Below are positions 1 through 4,224 of a stretch of DNA of 5,477 bases, one piece after another. The notes beneath the pieces are model-generated. The model was not told the origin of the DNA. It saw only the letters and a program-made list of their open reading frames with translations, and searched no databases. The DNA lies in NCBI GenBank assembly GCA_030530185.1, contig JAUMVL010000121.1, forward strand, positions 1 through 5,477, in the 5' to 3' direction. The DNA comes from Clostridia bacterium. GTDB lineage: Bacteria; Bacillota; Clostridia; Christensenellales; CAG-138. The position numbers and the translations under genes were made by a program. Each line of letters opens with the position of its first letter. Position 1 is the first letter of the stretch.

Positions 1-361
1 GATCGATGTAAAGGCGGCGGACTTCCTTCACGGCAAACTCGCACACCTCTTCGCCTTTGTAGCGGATCCACAGCCCCGTCGGCACGGCGGCCGCGGACAG
101 CTTCTCCGGCCAGGTGTCCTCAAGCGGTTCGTAATCGGCGCGCAGATCTTCTGCATACGTCCACGCGTTCCGGTCGGTCTTCGGTACATCGAAGATCGTC
201 AGCATGACGTCCTTCGACAGATCCGTTAGATCATCCACCGCGAACAGCGCATACTTCGTTCCGACGAAGCTTCTAACGATCTCGCCTCTATCGTTCATGA
301 TCTTCAGAACGCGGATTTCCTTCTCGTTCCTGCAGATCTTCGCAATCTTCTTTAGCTGCAT
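1..361 (-). CDS. Hypothetical phage early protein, 3' end missing
   Basis: This reading frame is open for 120 codons from an ATG at 361 and runs off the left edge with no stop, so the protein is incomplete. The start is well supported by AAGGAG about 8 nt upstream. The visible protein begins MQLKKIAKIC and alternates charged and hydrophobic stretches: a possible strand at 16-34 (IRVLKIMNDRGEIVRSF), a segment ALFAVDDLTDLSKDVMLTIFDV at about 38-59, and a second strand-rich part from about 95. No signal peptide, membrane segment or catalytic motif is visible. The overall shape reminds me of small uncharacterised proteins in early regions of Clostridia phages, but that is memory, not a match. It follows the hairpin array in the same direction, so the array would form its 5' leader if both share a transcript. 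Real gene: confident. Function: unknown. Confidence 0.8.
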   Translation of the reverse strand, partial: MQLKKIAKICRNEKEIRVLKIMNDRGEIVRSFVGTKYALFAVDDLTDLSKDVMLTIFDVPKTDRNAWTYAEDLRADYEPLEDTWPEKLSAAAVPTGLWIRYKGEEVCEFAVKEVRRLYID

Positions 362-393
362 ATCCTTTACTCCTTACTTTGATATCATCTTCT

Positions 394-431
394 CGGGCGG
401 GCAGGAGGAATCCCCGTCAGCTGCCCGCCCG
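394..431. repeat. Inverted repeat A (11-bp perfect stem)
   Basis: Arms CGGGCGGGCAG (394-404) and CTGCCCGCCCG (421-431) are perfect complements around a 16-base loop. Unlike the other units the loop is not A/T-rich. It is the unit nearest the start of the left-edge gene, about 30 bases away. Confidence 0.85.
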
Positions 432-455
432 GTTCTGCGGGCTGCGGCGCGTTGA

Positions 456-492
456 ATCCGTTCGGGAAAACATACGAAAAAACCGTTCGGAT
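456..492. repeat. Inverted repeat B (stem with internal mismatch)
   Basis: Arms ATCCGTTCGG (456-465) and CCGTTCGGAT (483-492) pair as 5 bp, a symmetric 2x2 mismatch, then 3 bp, around a 17-base A-rich loop. The 8-mer CCGTTCGG also occurs as a direct repeat within the two arms. The loop resembles that of unit E: two A-tracts around ACATACG here and ACATCGC there. Confidence 0.65.
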
Positions 493-516
493 CGCTTGCC
501 GATTTCCGCATATCTT

Positions 517-554
517 CGATCGGGCGGAAAAGGGATAGAAAAACCGCCCGATCG
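517..554. repeat. Inverted repeat C (11-bp perfect stem)
   Basis: Arms CGATCGGGCGG (517-527) and CCGCCCGATCG (544-554) are perfect complements around a 16-base loop with A-tracts at both ends. Same stem and loop lengths as unit A, with a different stem sequence. Confidence 0.85.
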
Positions 555-560
555 CAACCC

Positions 561-617
561 TGCCGCACGGACGCGCCTTTCGGGGCGGCTTCGGTGTTCC
601 CTTTCCGAAGCGCGGCA
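561..617. repeat. Inverted repeat D (possible three-way junction)
   Basis: An outer stem TGCCGC (561-566) with GCGGCA (612-617) encloses two adjoining hairpins: CGCC/GGCG (574-577 with 584-587) and GCTTCGG/CCGAAGC (588-594 with 605-611). The hairpins abut each other and the second abuts the outer stem, which is the geometry of a three-way junction in RNA. The 7-bp inner stem is the firmest part; the 4-bp one is weak alone. Confidence 0.6.
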
Positions 618-630
618 CAGTCAATGGGAT

Positions 631-665
631 CGGCCGGGGAAAAAACATCGCAAAAAACCCGGCCG
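631..665. repeat. Inverted repeat E (8-bp perfect stem)
   Basis: Arms CGGCCGGG (631-638) and CCCGGCCG (658-665) are perfect complements around a 19-base loop with two runs of six A (six T on the minus strand). It abuts unit F with no gap. Confidence 0.8.
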
Positions 666-714
666 TGACGTCCGCCTTTTTTCGTGTTCGCATCTGCAGG
701 AGGCGCGGACGTCA
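666..714. repeat. Inverted repeat F (10-bp perfect stem)
   Basis: Arms TGACGTCCGC (666-675) and GCGGACGTCA (705-714) are perfect complements around a 29-base loop. It begins 4 bases after the stop codon of the 85-aa HTH gene on the minus strand. No T-tract follows the minus-strand stem, so it is not a classical terminator. Confidence 0.75.
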
Positions 715-734
715 AATGTCAAACAATGTCAAAC
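711..734. repeat. Short tandem direct repeats around GTCAAA
   Basis: AATGTCAAAC occurs twice in tandem (715-724 and 725-734), and GTCAAA occurs three times, at 711, 719 and 729. The repeat encodes the last residues and stop codon of the 85-aa HTH gene and touches hairpin F. It could be a small iteron-like binding site or replication slippage at a gene end. Confidence 0.6.
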
Positions 735-976
735 TCTGCTATCTTCTGCTTCACTTCGTTCGGCAGATCGATCACTTTAATCCCCAGTGCTTTCAGCACG
801 CGCCGGCGATCGTCCGCGTCCCAGAATGGCACAGGCTTTTTCATGATCTGTCCGAACCGGTTCACGCCGATTCCCGCCAATAGCGCCACGTCCTCGCGCG
901 TGAAGTCGCTCACCGCCATGCGCTCCAGGATCACGGCCTTCAGCCAATCAATCGGTGGCTGCTTAAGCTTCGCCAT
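719..976 (-). CDS. Small helix-turn-helix phage protein
   Basis: An 85-aa protein with AAGGAGG five bases before its ATG. Residues about 26-47 (TREDVALLAGIGVNRFGQIMKK) have the spacing of a Cro/XRE-type helix-turn-helix: a first helix entered at T-x-E-D-V-A, a glycine turn, then a recognition helix N-R-F-G-Q-I. A second block, RRRVLKALGI at 58-66, matches the usual helix after the HTH. It is therefore probably a DNA-binding regulator or accessory early protein, acting in the cytoplasm. It lies 10 bases after the stop of the 101-aa gene and is clearly in the same operon. Its coding end overlaps a tandem repeat, and the hairpin array begins right behind it, so the array could be its target; that is speculation. 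HTH fold likely; partner and target unknown. Confidence 0.85.
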   Translation of the reverse strand: MAKLKQPPIDWLKAVILERMAVSDFTREDVALLAGIGVNRFGQIMKKPVPFWDADDRRRVLKALGIKVIDLPNEVKQKIAEFDIV

Positions 977-986
977 GTTGTCCTCC

Positions 987-1292
987 TTACTCGTCCTCTT
1001 CTCGCTCCAGCAGCATCTTCACGTCCGAAAACAAGGCCCACCCGAAACGTTGGCAGATGTAGTGCGCCAACTGTGCGAGCTGGTCTTCTGTCAGTCCGTA
1101 CTTTCGCTCAAGCTCTTCGTGCGTCGCGGCCATGACAATAGCAAAGATTCCGTAATATCTGGGCTGTGTGAGGATGACAGCTTCCTTCTCTCCGTATTTG
1201 TTTGGATCCATGCCTTCCGAGACATACCGAATCGCGCGTTCAAACGCCGTCTCATTCGGCAATCGCTCCGGTCTCTTGGTTCTGTTTGCCAT
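987..1292 (-). CDS. Hypothetical early phage protein (101 aa)
   Basis: The chosen ATG at 1292 follows AAGGAGG with an 8-base gap. The frame is open to an ATG at 1364, but that extension overlaps the end of the 51-aa gene and has no binding site. The Shine-Dalgarno overlaps the TAA stop of the 51-aa gene, so the two are translationally close. The protein starts MANRTKRPERLPNE (basic), and the rest looks helical: residues 15-27, 45-57 (RYYGIFAIVMAAT, amphipathic or partly buried), 58-85 and a very acidic tail, EREEDE. No catalytic or metal motif is seen. I do not recognise the family. Position in a tight early operon suggests an accessory role in takeover or replication, but nothing in the sequence says which. 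Confidence 0.85.
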   Translation of the reverse strand: MANRTKRPERLPNETAFERAIRYVSEGMDPNKYGEKEAVILTQPRYYGIFAIVMAATHEELERKYGLTEDQLAQLAHYICQRFGWALFSDVKMLLEREEDE

Positions 1293-1305
1293 TTGCGCCA
1301 CCTCC

Positions 1306-1461
1306 TTACGATGTGATCCCGGCTCTGTGAATTGCTTCGCCAATGCCGCAGCTCGTAATGCCAATCGCGCACGCGACGGCTACGATGAATGCGGCTGCCG
1401 CAAGAATCAGCAATCCGAGTTCTTCGGGATCCTGTTTCAATAACCACTCCCTCAGTTTCAT
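1306..1461 (-). CDS. Small single-span membrane protein (51 aa)
   Basis: The start at 1461 is chosen because GGGAGG lies just upstream and its ATG overlaps the TGA of the 146-aa gene in an ATGA junction, the usual sign of translational coupling. A longer version from an upstream start at 1506 would overlap that gene by some 45 bases. The protein has a charged N-terminus (MKLREWLLKQDPEE), then an unbroken hydrophobic stretch from about 15 to 35 (LGLLILAAAAFIVAVACAIGI), then a short tail with one His and one Arg. That is one transmembrane helix, with no signal peptidase site visible. Small early membrane proteins in phages can act in superinfection exclusion or as membrane anchors, but the sequence does not show which. 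Two cysteines (31 and 38) sit at or near the helix end. Confidence 0.8.
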   Translation of the reverse strand: MKLREWLLKQDPEELGLLILAAAAFIVAVACAIGITSCGIGEAIHRAGITS

Positions 1462-1898
1462 GTTTCCGCCTCCCGATCCAGCCACGCAAGCTTGCAGTCG
1501 GTGCAAAGCTCATCGTCGATCTCTTCTGGCTTCCTTCCCCTGCATGCGGCTAACTCGCTATCGTTCAGACACATATTCGCGAACTCAATGTGCTTAAGGA
1601 TGATATCCCGTGCCTCCGGATCCAGCGGACCCGAGCGCAGCGCTTGAATCAGCATTTCACGGTTCGTCCGGTTCTTGACCTTCACCACCATGCCGATGCG
1701 GTGCACGTCCTCCCCCGTCATGCTCGGGTTCAGTTCAGCGCTTAACACCTCGCGCTGCAGCACTTCATCCGACAGCACTTTCTGCCACTCGGCGCCCTTC
1801 AGCGCGCGGTTCATAACAATGCTCCCGTTCTCGGAGACGATCGTTACATTCGTCTGCGCCTTCGGAGCAGCCATCTTGATTAAGTCTCTTAGTGTCAT
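1458..1898 (-). CDS. Hypothetical early phage protein with C-terminal Cys cluster
   Basis: A 146-aa protein starting at an ATG preceded by AAAGGATGG at normal spacing. The N-terminal half (TLRDLIKMAAPKA, then alternating strands to about VVKVK at 75) looks like a small alpha/beta domain. The C-terminal half is helical with cysteines at 110, 119, 132 and 135, the last two as CTDC; this could be a small zinc-binding site or simply reduced cysteines. No enzyme motif is visible. It is the first protein after the tRNA, 25 bases downstream of its CCA end, and its stop overlaps the start of the 51-aa membrane protein. Translational coupling suggests the two are made in step. I do not recognise the family. 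Confidence 0.85.
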   Translation of the reverse strand: MTLRDLIKMAAPKAQTNVTIVSENGSIVMNRALKGAEWQKVLSDEVLQREVLSAELNPSMTGEDVHRIGMVVKVKNRTNREMLIQALRSGPLDPEARDIILKHIEFANMCLNDSELAACRGRKPEEIDDELCTDCKLAWLDREAET

Positions 1899-1923
1899 TT
1901 GTTCCCATCCTTTCCCTTTTGAT

Positions 1924-2000
1924 TGGTGGACCTGCTCGGGTTCGAACCGAGGACCTATCGCTTATGAGGCGACCGCGCCGACCGGCTGCGCCACAGGTCC
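1924..2000 (-). tRNA. tRNA with CAT anticodon, probably tRNA-Ile2 (AUA-reading)
   Basis: A full 77-nt cloverleaf on the minus strand. The acceptor GGACCTG/CAGGTCC has seven perfect pairs, followed by A73 and an encoded CCA. The D arm is GCGC/GCGC. The anticodon stem GTCGC/GCGAT contains one G-U pair, and the loop is CTCATAA. The T arm is CTCGG, TTCGAAC, CCGAG. CAT could mean elongator Met, initiator Met or Ile2. The paired G1-C72 argues against initiator. Pairs C4-G69 and C5-G68 are, from what I know of TilS, the features that mark Ile2 against Met for lysidine modification, so Ile2 is preferred. It lies inside the early operon, between the Cro-like gene and the 146-aa gene, so it is phage cargo rather than the host integration site. 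Processing from the operon transcript would free the downstream mRNA. Confidence 0.93.
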
Positions 2001-2005
2001 GTAAT

Positions 2006-2030
2006 GTGCATGATCCGTGGATTCACGCAC
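2006..2030 (-). other. Hairpin just upstream of the tRNA
   Basis: On the minus strand GTGC and GCAC (2027-2030 with 2006-2009) enclose a further stem, TGA/TCA plus TC/GA with one bulged A, and a CACG tetraloop. The stem ends 5 bases before the tRNA 5' end. It may present the tRNA 5' leader for processing or insulate it from the Cro-like message. Confidence 0.4.
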
Positions 2031-2038
2031 GAAGATCT

Positions 2039-2060
2039 CACAGTACTTGTGTTTTTCACA
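2039..2060. repeat. Alternating CACA/TGTG motif, operator-like
   Basis: CACA (2039-2042), TGTG (2048-2051) and CACA (2057-2060) are spaced by five bases each, giving two overlapping inverted repeats. They lie directly behind the stop of the Cro-like gene and before the tRNA. Could be a binding site for a dimeric regulator, or chance in AT-rich DNA. Confidence 0.3.
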
Positions 2061-2062
2061 TG

Positions 2063-2287
2063 TTAATGATTAAAAAAAATAGCCGCAACATCGTGGACGT
2101 CATACCCCAGCACGCGCAGGATTGATGCCATCTCTCCCTGTTTGAACTGAGTTTTATTCGTCAACTTCTTGTTGAGGCTTACTTCAGAAATGCCGATTTC
2201 TCTCGCCAATTCTCGCTGTGTTATGTTTTTTTCTCTCATAATGCCAAGCATCTTCGAGTAATTATAGGCAGCTGCTGACTTGCTCAT
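2063..2287 (-). CDS. Cro-like XRE-family HTH regulator (DUF739-like)
   Basis: A 74-aa protein with AAAGGAG seven bases before its ATG. It opens with YNYSKMLGIMREKNITQRELAREIGISEVSLNKKL, a classic helix-turn-helix at about 23-44: T-Q-R-E-L-A, I-G-I-S turn, then recognition helix E-V-S-L-N-K-K-L. The following NKTQFKQGEM...ILRVLGYDVHDVAAIFF pattern, with FKQ-E and a final FF, resembles the DUF739 group of small phage regulators found next to CI genes, as far as I recall that family. It is divergent from the CI-type repressor and is the first gene of the early operon, which is the usual place for Cro. Expected role: binds the shared operators to turn down the repressor promoter and modulate its own. 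Length fits a single-domain Cro protein; no oligomerisation or protease domain. Confidence 0.9.
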   Translation of the reverse strand: MSKSAAAYNYSKMLGIMREKNITQRELAREIGISEVSLNKKLTNKTQFKQGEMASILRVLGYDVHDVAAIFFNH

Positions 2288-2315
2288 TGGTGTACTCCTT
2301 TCTCTGTTTGTCTAT

Positions 2316-2344
2316 ATTTTATACTTGTGATTTTCAAAAGTCAA
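2316..2344 (-). promoter_or_regulatory. Early (lytic) promoter
   Basis: On the minus strand TTGACT (2339-2344) and TAAAAT (2316-2321) are separated by exactly 17 bases, a near-consensus vegetative promoter. Transcription should begin near 2309, leaving a leader of about 20 bases that holds the Cro-like gene's ribosome binding site. The -35 box overlaps operator copy 1. Confidence 0.75.
2331..2341. promoter_or_regulatory. Putative operator copy 1 (TTTTCAAAAGT)
   Basis: TTTTCAAAA is a palindrome around a central C. The same 11-mer recurs at 2359-2369. This copy covers part of the early promoter's -35 box and spacer, so a bound repressor would block early transcription. Confidence 0.55.
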
Positions 2345-2358
2345 TACTTTTCTTTACG

Positions 2359-2369
2359 TTTTCAAAAGT
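2359..2369. promoter_or_regulatory. Putative operator copy 2 (TTTTCAAAAGT)
   Basis: Identical to copy 1 and 28 bases away from it, start to start. It lies between the two divergent promoters, upstream of the repressor -35, so it could serve cooperative binding or activation of the repressor promoter. Confidence 0.5.
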
Positions 2370-2384
2370 TTTTTATATTTTCTC

Positions 2385-2413
2385 TTGCGTTATGTTAAAT
2401 CGTATGTTAATAT
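2385..2413 (+). promoter_or_regulatory. Repressor maintenance promoter, extended -10
   Basis: TTGCGT (2385-2390), a 17-base spacer and TAATAT (2408-2413), preceded by TG one base upstream (extended -10). Start expected near 2420. The leader of about 37 bases carries AAGGGG before the repressor ATG at 2457. Confidence 0.7.
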
Positions 2414-2420
2414 AAGAACA

Positions 2421-2438
2421 ATTAAAGAAAACTTTAAT
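2421..2438. promoter_or_regulatory. Perfect inverted repeat at the repressor transcription start
   Basis: ATTAAAG (2421-2427) and CTTTAAT (2432-2438) are perfect complements around AAAA. The site begins about where repressor transcription should start. A protein bound here would block that promoter, as Cro does; alternatively it is a weak 5' hairpin in the leader. Confidence 0.45.
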
Positions 2439-2456
2439 CTTATAAGGGGTACAATT

Positions 2457-3116
2457 ATGGAATCTTTCGCTGAGCGAATCAATAAGGCGTTGGTTGCCAG
2501 ACGCATGACGGCTGCTGAATTATCCCGGCGGTCCGGAATCGACGAGGCAACTATCAGTAATTACAGAAAGGGCAAATATGAACCGCGTCAAGTGAAGTTG
2601 GAATTGGTTGCTAAAGCTCTTGATGTTTCGATCGGTTGGCTTATGGGGGCTGATATGCCCATGCTTCGTTTCGGAGAATCATATTCCCCCTCCGTGATCC
2701 TCTCCGACGAAGTGGAGATCTCCGAGATCGCACAGGTTGCAGCCGGCTTTGATAAGGCGCCGCTGTCGAATTTTGAATATGACAAATTCGCCGTGCCGCG
2801 CAGCTATCTTGCCGGGCACGACGCGGGCGAGTGCTTCATCGTCCGCGTGAAAGGCGACAGCATGTACCCGCTTTACATCGACGGCGACCGCGTCCTTTCC
2901 CGCCGATCCGATGCGCTCGACTACTCCGGGCAGATCGGCATTGTGCAGGACGGAGAAACCGCTACGATCAAAAAGGTCGAATTCGGATCCGGATGGCTGC
3001 GGCTCGTTCCGATCAACCCTGCATACGCCCCGCGCACGATCAAGGGGATCGACCTCGAACAGGTGCGCATTATCGGGATCCCGATGGTGCTGCTAAGGGA
3101 GCTGGAGGAAAAGTAA
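2457..3116 (+). CDS. CI/LexA-type phage repressor with S24 self-cleavage domain
   Basis: A 219-aa two-domain repressor, a usual length for the family. The N-terminal XRE helix-turn-helix is at about 4-60, with TAAELSRRSGIDEATISNYRKGK (18-40) as the HTH and a trailing SIGWLMG helix. The C-terminal peptidase S24 domain starts near 85. An Ala-Gly bond at 96-97 in QVAAGF is the likely self-cleavage site. Catalytic Ser135 lies in VKGDSMYP and Lys172 in TATIKKV. So it is expected to hold the prophage silent as a dimer and to cut itself when RecA is activated by DNA damage. The ATG at 2457 has AAGGGG upstream; a TTG at 2385 would add 24 residues but coincides with the -35 box, so it is rejected. It is divergent from the Cro-like gene with operators between. 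A stem-loop follows 1 base after its stop. Confidence 0.95.
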   Translation: MESFAERINKALVARRMTAAELSRRSGIDEATISNYRKGKYEPRQVKLELVAKALDVSIGWLMGADMPMLRFGESYSPSVILSDEVEISEIAQVAAGFDKAPLSNFEYDKFAVPRSYLAGHDAGECFIVRVKGDSMYPLYIDGDRVLSRRSDALDYSGQIGIVQDGETATIKKVEFGSGWLRLVPINPAYAPRTIKGIDLEQVRIIGIPMVLLRELEEK

Positions 3117-3117
3117 A

Positions 3118-3139
3118 AGCCGGGCGCGATTGCCCGGCT
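3118..3139. terminator. Strong stem-loop behind the repressor, weak as a plus-strand terminator
   Basis: AGCCGGGC (3118-3125) and GCCCGGCT (3132-3139) form a perfect 8-bp stem with a 6-base loop. On the plus strand no T-tract follows, so termination would be leaky and the Abi gene could be read through. On the minus strand the stem is followed by TTTACTTTT, a better terminator for antisense transcription heading into the repressor. Confidence 0.5.
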
Positions 3140-3141
3140 GC

Positions 3142-3216
3142 CCCCTAACGCAATTCCATCATCAGGCAGGACTGTTGCTGCTATTATAGCATGCCGGCGT
3201 TTGCGTTGTGAAGGGG
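3142..3216 (+). ncRNA. Nested hairpin in the leader of the Abi gene
   Basis: Four nested pairings fit together: CCCCT (3142-3146) with AGGGG (3212-3216); directly next to it AACGCAA (3147-3153) with TTGCGTT (3201-3207); GGCA (3165-3168) with TGCC (3192-3195); and TGCTA (3179-3183) with TAGCA (3187-3191). The region has no open frame worth calling. It could be a regulatory leader controlling the Abi gene, or a separate RNA partner. No good promoter is seen; TATTAT at 3182 lacks a clear -35. Confidence 0.45.
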
Positions 3217-3246
3217 TGGTGAATTTCAGATTATGAGGTTGAAAAG

Positions 3247-4212
3247 ATGAGTAAAACAGATAAGCCGTTGCTTAATTCTTCGCAGCAGATTGCACATTTG
3301 AAATCAAAAGGTGTTCTCTTTAATTTAATGAGTGAACAAGACGCGGAGCAATATCTTCGACAGAACAACAATTATTTCAAGCTTCGTGCATATCGCAAGA
3401 ATTTTGCGAAATACGATTCTGGTCCTCGTGCCGGTCAATATATTAAACTTGATTTTGCGATGCTTCGAGATTTATCCATCATCGATATGCGTCTTCGATA
3501 TGTTATCATTCACCTGTGCCTTGATGTTGAACATTTTATTAAGGTCAAGATGCTACGAGTTACCGAGGCGCAAGGCGAGGATGGGTATGATATCGTTGCA
3601 GACTATATGAACCATCTGATGGCGCAAGAACAGTCTGATCCTTCCGGCGTAAAGAAACCGTATGCAAAATTGGTTCGCGAACTCGAGCGCAACAATGGAA
3701 ATCCTTATTGCGGCGGCATCATTAATTCGTATAGCAACGGGTTCCCTATATGGGCTTTTATCGAAGTGATTCCTCTCGGAAGCCTTATCGATTTTTACGG
3801 TTTTTGCGCCGACCGGTTCTCGATGATAGACATGAAGCGAGAATTTTATCTTTTGCAAACGATACGTCAGCTTCGGAATGCTGCCGCACATAGCAACTGT
3901 ATTCTGTATGACATGACCGCTGCGGATGCTATTGCAAAGCCCGACTGGAATATGATCCGTAAGCTTAGCACTATTCCTAAATCGACGAGAGACAAGCGGT
4001 TTGGCAACGAGCGCATGAGACAGCTTGTCACGCTTCTGTACTTGCATTCAGAGGTCGTTACAAGCCAAGGTGTGCACGATCGTGCCAAGCAACAATTAAC
4101 CGAACTCCTGTCCCGTATGTATCACCATATCGAGTATTACAGGAGCCATCCGATTGTTACATCAAATTTTGATTTTTTCAAAAAATGTGTTGACATTTTC
4201 TTTACAGTATAG
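3247..4212 (+). CDS. Abi_2-family (AbiD/AbiF-like) abortive infection protein, HEPN type
   Basis: A 321-aa protein, the usual length for Abi_2. The start has GAGG eight bases or so upstream. Family marks in order: N-terminal LLNSSQQIAHLKSKGVLFN (8-26); AEQYLRQNNNYFKLRAYRKNF (33-53); LDFAMLRDLSIIDMRLR (68-84); VEHFIKV (94-100); PIWAFIEVIPLGSLIDFY (167-184); and RQLRNAAAHSNCIL (207-220). The last contains R210-N-x3-H215, the R-x4-H motif of HEPN ribonucleases. Abi_2 proteins are known to stop phage growth when triggered, and HEPN proteins usually act by cutting RNA; neither has been shown for this one. It stands on the lysogenic strand between repressor and integrase. Its base composition is visibly lower in GC (one 60-base line about 35 percent, against about 60 percent in the integrase), pointing to separate acquisition. 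Structured RNA elements lie on both sides. Confidence 0.92.
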   Translation: MSKTDKPLLNSSQQIAHLKSKGVLFNLMSEQDAEQYLRQNNNYFKLRAYRKNFAKYDSGPRAGQYIKLDFAMLRDLSIIDMRLRYVIIHLCLDVEHFIKVKMLRVTEAQGEDGYDIVADYMNHLMAQEQSDPSGVKKPYAKLVRELERNNGNPYCGGIINSYSNGFPIWAFIEVIPLGSLIDFYGFCADRFSMIDMKREFYLLQTIRQLRNAAAHSNCILYDMTAADAIAKPDWNMIRKLSTIPKSTRDKRFGNERMRQLVTLLYLHSEVVTSQGVHDRAKQQLTELLSRMYHHIEYYRSHPIVTSNFDFFKKCVDIFFTV

Positions 4213-4218
4213 TAAGAT
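4190..4218 (+). promoter_or_regulatory. Promoter of the RNA gene behind abi
   Basis: A perfect TTGACA (4190-4195), a 17-base spacer and TAAGAT (4213-4218). The -35 lies inside the last codons of the Abi gene and the -10 begins at the base after its stop. Start expected near 4225. It would drive the short RNA ending at the terminator 4291-4331. Confidence 0.65.
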
Positions 4219-4224
4219 AATCAC

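Larger units (their letters stand above)
362..718 (-). other. Non-coding region carrying an array of six strong inverted repeats
   Basis: This 357-base stretch has no convincing gene. The open frames across it lack ribosome binding sites and have arginine- and proline-rich, shadow-like compositions. Instead it holds six successive inverted repeats (listed separately) filling 394-714. Stems are 8-11 bp and mostly perfect; four have loops of 16-19 bases. The centres of the first three lie about 61.5 bases apart. Stem sequences differ from unit to unit while the fold repeats, which suggests selection on structure rather than recent duplication. Three loops (B, C, E) carry two T-tracts on the minus strand. 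None of the stems is followed by a T-tract in the usual place, so ordinary terminators are unlikely. It could be a structured RNA or long leader for the gene at 1-361, a phage replication origin, or a set of protein-binding palindromes. It lies between two minus-strand early genes, so minus-strand transcription is assumed. Confidence 0.7.

Noticed and set aside
394..714. CRISPR array interpretation of the regular repeats
   Set aside because: There is no constant direct repeat with variable spacers; only the inverted-repeat geometry recurs, and stem sequences differ.
394..714. Tandem intrinsic terminators
   Set aside because: T-tracts are inside the loops, not after the 3' arms, on either strand.
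374..780. Several 100-133 aa open frames on both strands over 374-780
   Set aside because: No ribosome binding sites, one starts at TTG inside a hairpin, residues are dominated by Arg/Pro/Ala as in GC-rich shadows, and all of them run through the inverted repeats.
1293..1364. Upstream start at 1364 for the 101-aa gene
   Set aside because: Overlaps the end of the 51-aa gene and lacks a binding site, whereas the ATG at 1292 has AAGGAGG.
1462..1506. Upstream start at 1506 for the 51-aa membrane protein
   Set aside because: The ATG at 1461 has GGGAGG and the coupled ATGA overlap; the extension would overlap the previous gene for no gain.
1924..2000. The tRNA as the prophage attachment site
   Set aside because: It is complete, lies within the early operon far from the integrase, and phage genes continue on both sides.
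2385..2456. TTG start giving a repressor 24 residues longer
   Set aside because: The TTG is the -35 box of the repressor promoter; the ATG at 2457 has a good binding site and gives the normal N-terminus of the HTH domain.
3496..3513. A second R-x4-H in the Abi protein (R84 to H89) as a second HEPN active site
   Set aside because: It falls in a helix where I do not recall catalytic residues for Abi_2; a single R-N-x3-H at 210-215 is the expected motif.
3553..4047. 164-aa antisense frame on the minus strand
   Set aside because: A shadow of the Abi gene: no binding site, no recognisable pattern, and the plus-strand frame carries clear family motifs.
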